From positions 30,196 through 74,734 of the forward strand of contig NW_019776158.1 in NCBI RefSeq assembly GCF_001039355.2: 44,539 nucleotides of DNA. Reading direction: 5' to 3'. A model generated the notes under the pieces. The model worked only from the letters and a program-made list of their open reading frames with translations, searched no databases and was not told the origin of the DNA. Shown here piece by piece: positions 32,883 through 44,539 of this stretch; the stretch's first letter is position 1; the number at the start of each line of letters is the position of its first letter. Origin of the DNA: Lingula anatina (taxonomy: Eukaryota > Brachiopoda > Lingulata > Lingulida > Lingulidae). The position numbers and the translations under genes are program-made.

Positions 32883-35800
32883 CAAGTCACGCAAACCAGA
32901 ACACCTACTTGTATAATTAATGATGGCCGTAGCGAACCGCACCACTATACCTGTAGGCATGGGCATTATATTACACATAAAGAAACAAGGAAACGTTGAA
33001 ACGATTTAAGAACTCCTCTAATCTAAAATTCCAATAAAACAACAGAAAAGCTTGTCCATTACGTGCACGTGGGCACAAACCTGAGCACACGTCACAGATG
33101 CAATTATCTGACGGCCAATGAACTTTTTGGCACTTGTAACTGACGATAATTTGACTGCGTTTACATAATATGTTTTTAATGCGCTTGCGTTTCTGAAAGA
33201 ACTAGAATGGCGCCACGTTTTCACGTTGGGTGTGGCGGTTTATACATATATCTGTGGGATTAAATAACTGAAATGATTAAGATATGAATGAATTAAAGGA
33301 ATACGTGTCGCGCATAAAAACATAAGAAAAAGAACTTCATATGGTCATTTCGACCTTTACACGGTATTTAAAGTGTAATTGAAATTTCGGATGTTCTAAT
33401 TGGGTTTTACACACACTTTTTCACAATTCACCGTTACGAGCGCTAACTATTACCTTTGTGTATGTATAAATGTACTTTGAATTTTTAATCATTGGCGTTT
33501 ATTGGATTCATTTTCAGGTTTCTACATTCTTAACCGAAAGTTTTCGCTATCTGCTGTGATTTTGAGACACGTATTTCGGTGTAGTTCTTTTGGATTACAG
33601 ATAATCCTCCTATCTTAACATTTCATACGTGGCGTGTTAAATGCCACATAAAGCTTACCGGAATCTTTTCACGGCTTAATCATCCGTCACGCTATCGTTG
33701 CCTTCTTCAATTATAACGAATGCCACTAACTACAATTCGGGCTGGCGTGTCAGATTATCAGTCAGGTACTAAACAACAGTTTAGACTTAATTGAGAAACA
33801 AATAGCCCTACAATAATCTCATCATCATTAATAACCAATGCCCACTGTTTCAAACGAATTGTATCCCTAAAAACACAGTAACGAAACATAGAGTTGATTG
33901 GGTTTCTGAAGAAAGGTATGGAAGGATTCCCAATCCCCTGCCATGTACTGCATCCAGCATAGTTTGAACTAAAATCGCTTTAAGACAAACTATTAGAAGT
34001 AGATATTATGATTACACCTGGCTGTCATGTAGCCCCGGGGGTTAACGGCAAGAACAACTTGAGCCAACGGTGTAATTACAATCATATTTTCTTCCTTCTT
34101 CCTGGAAAATGTCCTTAAATGGTCAAGTTCTGAATAGTTTCTTACAACCAGAGACATGACCAGCTTTTAAAATTTAGATGTAAATTGAAAAATATAAACT
34201 TAACAATTCATAGCCGAAGATTCTAGATGAATGTATGTCCAAGGATGAAAATCGCTATAAAAAGCAGCATTTCCAATACCAACGCATGCAGTAATGTTCA
34301 AAATGCACCTGTTGGCACAAAACCCATCGACAAATCTAAACTTAACGAGGCTTTTGTTCAATTATTGGAGCCTCATTTAGGTATCATTGCGCCCCTAGTA
34401 AACGAAGCGATCCCTCCTTCAGCGGTGCTGCAGAGCGGGGAAAGCAATCTGGGATCATTATTCTCAATCACGTAACTATCTGATTGTTTATGTGTAACGA
34501 ATGCGGGATAACGTCTAAAATTCATAAAAAATCCGACTGATATTTAATTTGTTTCGAAAGAGAAAAGAATTTCTAAAAGTACGAGAATGGAAAATAATGT
34601 CTCTAAATTTTAAAAAGAATTCTTGACTGTGTCTTGTCTACCTACCCGAAGACACCGTGTCAGATCCCTGTGCTCTCCCTAGCCTCAACCAAAGTGGTTC
34701 CTGTTCTACCTAAATATGGTGTCTTTGTGCTCTTCTGGCCCTAAATGTAGCTTGTGGATTTTTTCGTAGCTTATATACAGCTGCCCTCTTATTATAAAGC
34801 TGCTCTCCTATTCCCCAGAGCACCGTGCTACTGTTTACTCCTCTGCGGGGAGAACGCGAGCAATTACTCAAAAACGCAGCGTTTCTTTGACGCGAAGGGT
34901 TTATATTAGCAAGTCTTCATTTTTTTTCCTGCTATCTGGAGAGACGCGCATGAAGTCACTACAAGTGGCTGAGCTATTATTATTACAAATCATTTGGTCA
35001 CATCAGCTTATTGACGCGGGTAGAGTATATGTACATGAGATTTCAAACCACTTCTTTTATTTATAAGACATGTATGGGCTTGTGTACGCATATGGATGGA
35101 GACATTATATACTTTTATAATGCTGTACATCGTTAATATATCTCATTTTAGTTGCATGCATTTCTAATTAATTGCATGTCAATTCCAAAAAGCTTATTTG
35201 AAAATTTTAAATCTAGAAGTCCAGGAAGAAGATTTATTTGAAATTATTGTGTTTCCCTGGCAGTAAAAAATAATCCTTTTATTATGCTTATCAATTTATA
35301 TCAAATCGGCATTCTAACCGGTTGCAAGCGGTGCGTTTTTCCTGATTATCTTAAACAATAAATTGACGTGTTCTAATATAATAATTCAATTGACCCCTGA
35401 GTTATTCCTCCACGATTACCTGTATATGTTCATGTTTGCTTTATATAAACAGGTCTACGTTTTCCTAAACACAAACAAATATGTGTATACCTGCTTCCAG
35501 ATAAAAAGTGTCATCCTGACAGCGATGTAACCGACCATTATAACAATTGTTACAACACTGCATTTATCCACATGGTAGGATGGGTTATTTGTTATTTCAC
35601 AAAAAGAGTGAAACGGTAAAACATACATAAGCGCCTGGTTGTGGCTAACCTTGAGTTGGTTTGTTTAAAATGCAATAACAAAACAATTTACCTTACTTGT
35701 CAACACGAAATACATGTAGCAAAAATACTGAATCAATACACGGTATTAGGAGCGCTGCTTTTCACGTTTTGATTCTGTTTCATGCCTCGTAAAATATATA

Positions 35801-38800
35801 TATTTAGAGCGTAAGCAAATGTGCTTCTTCCAATACCTCTTTACCTGCAGATTGTCTTGAGAAGCGTGTTTACTAAAAATCATATATGGCCTGTGGATAT
35901 GTACTAAGAGCACTGAATTGATCCTTTTCGCGAACATAACAAAGCAGATCAAAGTCGCTATGTTGTGGCAGTTTTATTATTGGTTTTCAACCGTTTTAAC
36001 ACTTATCATTATGTCCACAATAATGTATGTTTTATACCTATCTGTGTGTTCCTTATTCTTCTACTGTAATCAATCAAATCTTAACCTCCAAAACCACTGC
36101 TGCTGACACAAACTCGGCGTAAAAAAGTCACAAACTCATTAATCATCTAACAAACCCATTATTCATCTAAAAAAGTCGCAAACCCATTATTCACATTATA
36201 CACAAATTAAATACATTCACTGCTTTCAAAATCTTGCAGGTGAAACGTATCGGTAGAAATTGTCTGAAGAACCCCTGAAGTATGACTCGACATTGTAGGA
36301 CTCTTTTAGGCTTTAAGAACAGAGCTTTCTTCATCACTGCTCAAAAGAAGCAGTTTTTACCTTTCATCATTTGCCTATATATGTATAATTAACGTACGAA
36401 TCTGGTAAACATACGGTTGAAAATATCATATTAGAGAATGTTTGCAAATATACACTTTACACGGGAATGAAGGTTTATAGCAAAAAGGGGAAACGTATTC
36501 TTAATCAAAGTTGACCAGAGCCTTCTCATTGCCATTACTTTTCTTCTCCGCCGAATGTATTATCAGAATTCCCAGCGAAAATGATCTGATGTATATATGT
36601 GCTGATCTAATTGTGGCGACTCTTTGGAGAAAAACAAGATTTAAGCAAAATACACCATGTCTTTGCCGTCGTGATCAATAGCATTATCTGAGATAATTTA
36701 ATGCCATGTCTACACGGTGGGTCTTAAATTTTTTTCTTGCAGCATGAAAGTCTACAAGGAAGGCGCATTTCGCGTACGTGATAGGATTATGAACGTCTAC
36801 AATATGAACCATAAAACTTTACTCCAACATCAAATTTCCACGCCAAATATGTAAGGCATTCACACAACGAAAAGAAAATAAATTATATGCTTCATGTAAA
36901 GTTCACGACATTCGGTAATGCAATTATTGGCTTGAAGTTGATCAGAATCAACAAATCAGTTTAATCTCAAGTAGAATTAGCCTAAAGTACATGTCTTGCA
37001 CCGTTCTATTCACCCTGACGCCAGACGCGAGCCAGTCACGACCATTGGACAGGGTGATCCGTGTGCATTTAACAAAGTTACAAAAACTACCATCGTACAG
37101 ATTTTCTCAAATGAGGCAAATAGATTCTTTTTCAACTAATTTTCTAGGCTATTATTCTTTATATTAGCGTTTATGTTTAATCAGAAATGGGGGTTTCCTG
37201 ATACAAAGCCTGTGTTATTAATTAGATGGATTTACTTTCCTGGGGGTAATGATAAGCATTGCTTGCAATAATTCTATTAGACAAGGATCTGGATTTGTAT
37301 TGAATATAACATTATCCAATTTGGCTTCGTGCTCCTCTCAAAACATCTTCTCATTAGATTTGATCACACACTTTGGTCAATGGAACATAACAAATAGACT
37401 CTGGGGGGATATTGTCTTAACTTATTTGATAAAGTTTATTTGAAATCTGAAGCCTACATGCTCTGTACAATAAAGCACTAAGACAAAATTGCAAGAAGTT
37501 GTTTTTTATCAAAGTATTTGTAATTGAAGAAAATCAGTTATTTAGCACGTAGAACTTCTTGCAGGACTTCTTCTGTATTTAGTTAGCTAGAATAGGGAGA
37601 TGTTCAGAAGAGAATTCAAATAACTCTAATTAGAAGCAGACATTTATGCAAGGGCACATTGCCATTAGAAAAGGGAAATCTTTTGTTCACTTCTGATAAG
37701 CTACTTATCAATAACTTTTTCAGGTTCCTTCTCGTCGCCTCATTATCCTAATTGCCACGCGTTCCACAAAGAGCCGTAGGAATATTCTGTAGAGGTGTCC
37801 AACTACATTACTACGCTAGCGTTCTGATTGGGAAACAAATCTGTGCGAACTAAATTAATCTTCAAGCAAACGCCACGGGCTCCGTGAGCACGCTATGGTA
37901 TGGAATATTTCCTGACATTTTGTACGTCAATACATAGACATGGTAAGAAGTAAACGTTTTAGTATCTCACGGCGTCCCTGTCATCACTTTAATAGCACAG
38001 TCGGGACCACAGAGGAAAAATCTACTCATTTGCCCAAAAACGCGGGTGGGATTATAAGAAGGTGATTGGCTTTATTAATGAATAGTTTCCTATAGATGCT
38101 TCCCTTTTCTGCACAGAAAAAGGCAATGGTAACTCGAGTTCTATCCTTTTTTGCACCCGTTTTATAAAGACAAAAATGACTTAAGAGTCAGTCAGGCAAG
38201 TTGTAGTCAGCTATCCAGAGCTTGTGCAGTTGCCACCTTTATTAATCAAATAATTACTTGAAAAGAAAATAGAATTTTTCTTCACAAACAACACTGTGAT
38301 CGACCAGTTGGAAGGGAAAAACCAGCAAGTAAATACTTTCTGTTGAAAAAGAAAAAGAACCTTCACATTCATCCCATGCTGTGAGCATCGTTCGAAATTG
38401 GTGTAGATATTAACGTGAGAAGATAAAACGTTATGAAGATGTATTGACCAGCATATAGAGCACATCAAAAGTACAAAAGATTGATGTTATTACTAAGAGT
38501 TACAGTAGTATTCTAACAAACTACAAACGGAGGTTTTAGGGCTTACTAAGGCTTGTAAATACGCTCAGCCTCTTTTGGATTACATGATAGTTTTTTTTTT
38601 AATTTCGTCCTGTGCAAATTTAATTCAGAACGGAAATAAAAACATTCAGACAACACCTTACATACGTATGTATTATTAGCTGACTATCGACAGAGACAAA
38701 AGCCTGGCCATCAAAGAAGTATACTGATTATTCTGAAATGCCACATCATTCCCAAAAATGGCCGATGCTCGATCAAGACACGTACTATTAATATAAATAT

Positions 38801-41800
38801 AATTCAAACCATTCATACAAACTACTGCCAAAACTGCAAATGACCAATGGGTCTGAACAAAAACTACATACAAAATGTTAAAAAATTTGACAAAGAATTT
38901 AAGAAACTATCTGTGATATCATAAATAACAAAGTACAAAATATGGAACAAATATAATTCCATCGATGGTTCGTTTGAAATCCGAGCATGCTGTTTAAATC
39001 CTATTGGAATTATTTCCGCGAGTATGTTTCACTGCGATACGATAGCACATTTGTCTTTGTTACGTTGGATTAAGAATTTGCTCGCTGACATTAAAACGAT
39101 ATACACAAGAGGACTTTTCTGAGGAGATATCTTAAAGAAGGCTGTATGATGAATGAAGTCAACGTGCTTCTATAGTCATTAGAAACGGATTAAGAGGGAC
39201 GTTGGTAGATACGAAATCCACTGTGTTACCCATGATTGCAGGTCAACACAGAGCAAGAACGTTTACAACGACATCGTTTAGAACATTAAGGAGGACCGAG
39301 AACCAGATAAGAGTTTAAAGAATGTTTTCCGTCGCTCTAACAATCTCCCTCAAGAACTGCTCTGTTTTTGAGATAACAGCGTCATTTAGGCATTCCCTAC
39401 AGTTTTCAAAGACAGGCCGCACACGCGGCAATATACAAACAGATAACGGGCACTGGGTGCTTGTATCATTTATCATATAATATCAGAATGTAGAATAGCA
39501 GTCGCAATGGGCCCATTACCACCAATCTGAGCTGAGAAAGAATCAATCCATGTCATGATCATTCTCCATTTTTCGCATTTAACCATCCTAATCGCCGTCG
39601 TTAAGACGATATTATCTATTTCGTTTTGTTTCTATCTTCCTATAGTGAGTAAGCTGTTTGATCTCGCCTTGATAACACATCCCTGCCCCCTGGGGTGAGT
39701 TTGACACGCGCACGTCACACGTGACAAACTCATTGCGTCACTAGGAAAGAGGGAGGCTGGTGATGGCTTTAAGTTAATACAAAATGTACAACGAGAAATG
39801 ATCGGTTTTCAAGGAGCGGTCAATTTGTTGATCATACCCTATCAAAGGTCGGCTACCGAGGAAGGCCACCAGTATGGGTGTCATACGGTGGCATTGTGCG
39901 AGGAACAGGACAGGTCTTCAACTGACATATCTGAAATATACTGTCACGGAACTATTCATATCCATGATCAAAGTAAATTACATAAATGTCTTAATACAGC
40001 AGCTCATTGTTTTATCTTATCATTGATTTTTCCTTTATTTTTATTTGGGAAGGGGTAGATGTTTATTAACATAAAATGAACAAACTCATGGGAATTGGCT
40101 TGGTCCTGAAACTGAAGCTTTCTCGTCCACAGCTCTCTGCTTCCTTATGGACTGTTGTTACTATTTCATTTTAATTTTATATGATATTCTCAAGGGCAAA
40201 TCTCGGTGTAGTGACAGGTAAACTGTTAAGCCTAATGTCTGATTCATGTTGTCCCTATACATCCCGACTGCCGTGTTTTTCTGCCCCTGCAGTCACGCTC
40301 TGCACGCTCAAGGTCTTTAAGTAACCAATACACGTGTATAATTTCAAGAAATAATTCTCTTGTTGAACACTGAAGTATTAAAACAACGGATAAAATATTG
40401 AAAATGACTAAAAATTATCCTTGCATTAGTTTTTAGGCGTCCCAAAAAGTCACGTTTCCTTTTTAACTACACCGCTCAACTATCGGCATGTTTCACACTT
40501 TTACCGCAACACATGAGAATCAGGGGATTCAAAGACGTCAGATAAACAAAGGTAATATGTTATTGTCACGTATAAATAGCTGTGAAACAGAAACGACCCA
40601 CTAACAGCTCAAATAATTGCTTGAATTACTAAACAAATTTTTTCACCTACATATTTCTTATGATTTCGAGAAAGTCATAATCACTAGAACAACACGTGAT
40701 GGGAGGTGGCTTAAATCTATCTAATAAAACAATTGAAACACGACAAATGACGTGCATTTAAGCTTTAAGAGAAAGCTTTAAACGAGAATAATCCAGAATT
40801 ATTGCAGGGTATGACTTGTTGTTTTGCTTTTGCCTGCCAATAAACAAGTGACCATAAAACCGAAAAAAAAAAACGTGTAAAATAGATTAAGAGATATGTG
40901 ATATGACTTATAATTGTGCTGTTTTTCCTAATATATTTTCATAAGTTTGTATTCATATTGATTACTTTAAATACGTGTTTTAACACCAGTTTTCTTTAAA
41001 ACACACATCTTTTTCAATGATGAACTATCTTATATATGTGTATGTGTGTATATATACATACCAACGCTTGGCACTTGTCGATATCTTGGTGGCAGAGAGC
41101 AAGTTTTCAGAGCTCAAATGATGTCTTGGGGAGTCGTATCTGCACTGAAGACGATGGTGCCGGGTGGCTTTCAATTCTCCTCTGTTTTTGCGTTGTTCAA
41201 TCTAAAAAGTAAACAGTATATTAAAACCAAAGATAAAATCAAAAATTCTCTTAAAATGCTTCAATGTGTAGTGGTCTGAGAGAGCTCAGAATACTTGTCT
41301 TTGTTCACCAAAGGTGATTTTCTGGAGCGGTAAAATATTCACACAAGGAAAAGGGGAAAAGTGTTGGTAACTCTTATCGCCCTTTGTCTTGTTTAAGTAT
41401 AAAGAAAGGGGTTTGTGTACTTTGCAGTCACAGTTCTAACGCCATCTTTCTTTTCATTGTCATCTAAAAGTCTCCACAGTGCGCGTTTCTTTTATTCCTG
41501 AGCTAATAGAATAAAAGTGCGTCGAGAAAAACTAATAGACAGGAATTTTATTAACTGAAAATGACCACCTTGTTTAATTTCTAAGGCAACTTAATTATTG
41601 TAACTGCCCTAACATTCCTTCCTGGAATTGAAAAAAAGAACCAATAAACCAATTTCTATATGTGTACACTGAGTATGGAAACAACACAGTGCATCGCATT
41701 TCAAAGATTGACGGCAAAACACATTCAGTTTGAGTCTCACTGCTGAATTGAAAGAACCACACCAAAATAATGCCTCGTGATTAGGAATTCATAACTTGTG

Positions 41801-43876
41801 TTCAGGCAGCTAATGGTTAAGACGGGTCACCAGATATGCTTCGGAAAAAATAAACATTTTGGGGTACAACCAATTCAAACAACGTTCTAAATTCTAAATA
41901 TGAAACACGTCCTTTGAGCATCAATTATCCTCTTACAGAGACTTTACAGAACCCCCCAAAAAATTGCCTGTCAAATCTTGTTATCAAATCTTGGTAGAGC
42001 AATAGGCTACACAGAGGCAAACGCAGAAAAGGTCAATTTTTATTAAAAGGTATCTATTAAAGGTACACTATACGGGTTTGAAAATTCCCCAAAGTCATAT
42101 TTTCTAAGTCTGCAAAGTTGCTTATGTTACCAAATTAAAAACTATAAAACCCTTGAAATTAAAGCACCTGTGGATAGTATCTTCTGCAATGTACAAAAAG
42201 ACAAGGCGTTCTAAACGACTGCTCAGTAATTTAGAACGAAATCATCAAATCAAAAATAGAATGAAACATTCAACGCAACCCAAGTGCAGGGAGAAACCTA
42301 AAAATGAAAATTTCTTTTTCCCCAGGAAAATTCATTCAGGATTGTAAATCCAGTATAGGGTACCTTTATGCAAAGCACATGTACTTCATGATGCACATAC
42401 ATGTATGTGTGGAATGGTCTTTGCGTAACGCCATGACGTCAGGGGATATAAGAGAAATATCTACATTGCTTGTAATCATATTGGACTAAAAATATTGTCT
42501 ACTGGCGGAGAAAATTGTCGTAATATAAATCAGAATTTAACAGTAAGCTATGTCACGCAATTAATTGGAGGTCCTGACAATTCCTGCCAAGAAAAATGTG
42601 GTCGTACTTATATCAAACGTTGGGTTTACGTTTTTTATCTTTAAATGTATTTTTATAATTAACACAAAACATGCAAGAGAAAGAGATGGAAATGTTTGTA
42701 TTAGTCGTCATACATATAACTGCAACCGCATGGTAAGTGGCTACGCTGTAAACTAATTACTATCTCTTTTTCGTTTCCAAAAATTTTCAATTGACAAAAA
42801 GCGCCTACACGCCATTTAGACGTCGCACTGACGTCAAGTCGGTTTAAAAGCACCGGAATTGCAACTGAATGCCAGTGATTGGGCTTTCTTTCCGAATACA
42901 CACCTACTGAAGATTCTTAGGTGTGAACGTGGCGTTTGCGCATAATTAATTAGAAGATTATCCGTTTTAATACCACGATTTAATATAAGCTGAGCCGGAA
43001 CAGCGATAAATATGTCCTTTGATATTATTATCCTCACAGCAATTCATTAACAACCTTAACTCAAAATAACATAACAAGCAATGGGTTGTTCGTGCATAAT
43101 ATTCAATGTTCGGAACTATTTTGGACGCCCACACGACAAACAGGCCTTTATTTTTGTGCCAACTTTTTGCTCCAATAGCTGTTGCGGTTTCACATATTTT
43201 GCTCAATTAATCTTGGTTGCACTCATTAACCTACGTAATTATTTTCATATTATGGCAGTTATATAGTATGAGGGATTCATGATTATCCGCCCAATTTTGT
43301 AACTTTTTATCTTATTATTTTTCGTTATTAATAAATGACAATTTTCAGTCATACAGACTTTATTTTATTTACTTTTGAGCAAAAACAGAGCTTCGTTGTG
43401 TTTCATTTGGCTACATAAAGCATAGTGCTAGTAACCATTATTACACGATTTAAGTTATACAGGTTGACTTTAAAATATTCTCTCTGTTTCATTTATGTAT
43501 TCACATCATATCATTATAGACGGCTCTATGATATAAACGGCTACATATCATAGACAGCTACAGTAGCTACATGTACAAGGAGAACCCATCTCTGTCAGCC
43601 CGTCTAGCTGTTACAAAATTCACAAACAAAATGGAGGATTCAATCCTTAATTTCACCAAATACGATACAAAACAGTGCCCCAGCCCCACACAAGTGCACC
43701 CTAACCCCCTCCCCCCTCCCCCCTCCCCTCCCTGCTACATACTTGGAATTTTGTCAGCTGTAGTTATAATGATCTTAATCTGGTATCTTGTTTCGTTTTG
43801 TCATGTTGGTGTAACATGTGAATATTTTCACTTTATTTGTCAAGTCATTAGCAAAATAAATTAATTAATTAGTTAG
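32883..43876. other. About 11 kb without a recognisable gene
   Basis: AT-rich, multiply stopped sequence on both strands. No open frame matches a known family, and I saw no tRNA or rRNA signature. It holds an imperfect minisatellite at 36120-36195, TG/TA-rich sequence near 41030-41060 and a C-rich tract at about 43700-43735. Upstream regulatory sequence of the neuropeptide gene would lie at its left end. Small exons of unknown genes could be missed by eye. Confidence 0.4.
36120..36195. repeat. Short imperfect minisatellite
   Basis: Three imperfect copies of a unit around CAAACYCATTAWTCATCTA, two of them preceded by AAAAAAGTCRC. Copies start at about 36120, 36149 and 36169. It is non-coding. 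Confidence 0.55.
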
Positions 43877-43877
43877 T

Positions 43878-44539
43878 AAATAATAATAATAATAATAATA
43901 ATTTATTGAGCACATGAAATGAGTGTACATTTATAGGCTCTCTACACTACTAATTATAATATACTTAAGTTTAAATACATGTATATAGTAATAATAAAGT
44001 TAAAGTATAATACCAGGTGTTATCTCAATTTGGATAGCTTCCGTTTTCTCATAGCACTGTTTATAAACTTTACAAGTGCGGACACACCTCTCTCATTTGA
44101 CACATTTAATAGGGCGGATAGTGTATCGTCTGCTAGACCCTGCACATTTACCTCTGGTAAGGCAGCAAATAATGTTTCTCTGTCTAGATTATAAGTAGTA
44201 CACTCAAGAAAAAAGTGAGCTTCATCTTCCACTGCATTACAGTGAGGACACTTTCTGTCCTCAATTTTTGTTTTGGGGTGGGTATATCTGCCTCTTTCAA
44301 TCTCTAACTCGTGGTCACTGACCCTCATTTTGGCTAGAATTTTTTTATGTGTAAAAGGGACTTTTAATTCCAAATATGGCTCAGCTTCATAGGATTTCTT
44401 AATTTTGCTGTAGGTGCGGAGTTTGTTGTTGGTATTTCTATGGATTTCTTCCCAAAATTTTCGTTTTATTTCATTGGTTATTTCTATTTCAAGATCTGGG
44501 TAGTTGTGGATTTCGCAATTATGTCTGTTTGTATTAAGT
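43878..44539 (-). mobile_element. 3' end of a non-LTR retrotransposon (5' part beyond the window)
   Basis: Minus-strand element comprising the C-terminal ORF2 region (44539-44020), a 3' UTR of about 115 bases and a terminal microsatellite, read on this strand as CAATAAATT(ATT)n, ending near 43878. Ending in a short tandem repeat instead of poly(A) fits I-, RTE- or CR1-like elements more than L1. The 3' boundary is set by the repeat. The 5' end lies outside the window, so completeness is unknown. Confidence 0.75.
44020..44539 (-). CDS. C-terminal part of a non-LTR retrotransposon reverse transcriptase (ORF2), partial
   Basis: Open from the right window edge to a stop at 44020-44022, about 172 residues. 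It has the family's post-RT pattern: KILAKMRVSDHELEIERGRY, then a CX2CX7HX4C zinc motif (CPHC, EDEAHFFLEC), then TTYNLDRETLF and a Lys/Arg-rich end (MRKRKLSKLR). Arrangements like this close the ORF2 polyprotein of many invertebrate non-LTR elements, where the zinc motif helps bind the RNA template. No frameshift or stop interrupts the visible part, so this copy may be recent. The RT catalytic domain lies outside the window. Confidence 0.8.
   Translation of the reverse strand, partial: LNTNRHNCEIHNYPDLEIEITNEIKRKFWEEIHRNTNNKLRTYSKIKKSYEAEPYLELKVPFTHKKILAKMRVSDHELEIERGRYTHPKTKIEDRKCPHCNAVEDEAHFFLECTTYNLDRETLFAALPEVNVQGLADDTLSALLNVSNERGVSALVKFINSAMRKRKLSKLR

Noticed and set aside
34227-34475. 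82-residue plus-strand frame in the gene-poor region
   Set aside because: No family match, no flanking exons and no clear promoter. Too short to support alone.
43571-43864. 97-residue frame with a Pro-rich stretch and one hydrophobic segment
   Set aside because: The Pro run comes from a C-rich low-complexity tract and the hydrophobic part from T-rich sequence. There is no signal peptide, splice context or family match, though a small membrane protein cannot be fully excluded.
1-44539. CRISPR arrays, bacterial operons, phage or tRNA/rRNA genes
   Set aside because: None seen. The repeats present are microsatellites, palindromic elements and peptide-coding repeats, and gene structure is plainly eukaryotic.

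Overview
This is animal nuclear DNA: AT-rich, with GT-AG spliced genes, long non-coding stretches, microsatellites and transposon remains. The genes are conserved metazoan ones: TBPL1/TRF2, ANAPC15, SF3B5 and RCC1. A tandem-repeat amidated neuropeptide precursor, a secreted LPMO-like/TSP1/CBM2-like protein and strong allelic divergence suggest a lophotrochozoan, most likely a mollusc such as a bivalve or gastropod. The species cannot be fixed from the sequence.

Layout. Positions 1-2741 (-) hold the 5' four coding exons of a nuclear-looking protein I do not recognise; it runs off the left edge. A shared upstream region separates it from TBPL1 (+). ANAPC15 (-) and SF3B5 (-) follow in close tandem. 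SF3B5 is head-to-head with RCC1 (+; 10 coding exons, 15439-19691). From 22333 to 27825 (+) lies a seven-exon gene for a secreted protein: an LPMO-like module whose mature N-terminus is His, then a thrombospondin type-1 repeat, then a CBM2-like module. From 28039 to 29270 there are copies of a repeat built on the palindrome CACCGCGGTG. A single coding exon at 31445-32524 (-) encodes a precursor of 17 FWRI/FWRV-amide peptides. About 11 kb without a recognisable gene follows. The right edge holds the 3' end of a non-LTR retrotransposon (-).

Assembly warning. Four single N bases (4865, 10731, 23524, 29150) mark contig joins. The first two are flanked by direct duplications that start and stop exactly at the N: about 1.65 kb (3215-4864 and 4866-6515) and about 3.6-3.7 kb (7005-10730 and 10732-14302). 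These look like overlapping contig ends or unmerged haplotypes, not real gene duplications. TBPL1 exon 1, TBPL1 exons 2-5 and ANAPC15 therefore each appear twice. After collapsing, the order is unknown gene(-), TBPL1(+), ANAPC15(-), SF3B5(-), RCC1(+), LPMO-like gene(+), FWRIamide precursor(-).

The left half is a housekeeping cluster (core promoter recognition, cell-cycle ubiquitin ligase, spliceosome, Ran exchange factor) with close divergent or tandem spacing. The right half holds lineage-specific secreted products in a repeat-rich setting. There is no sign of an operon-like functional link between the halves.
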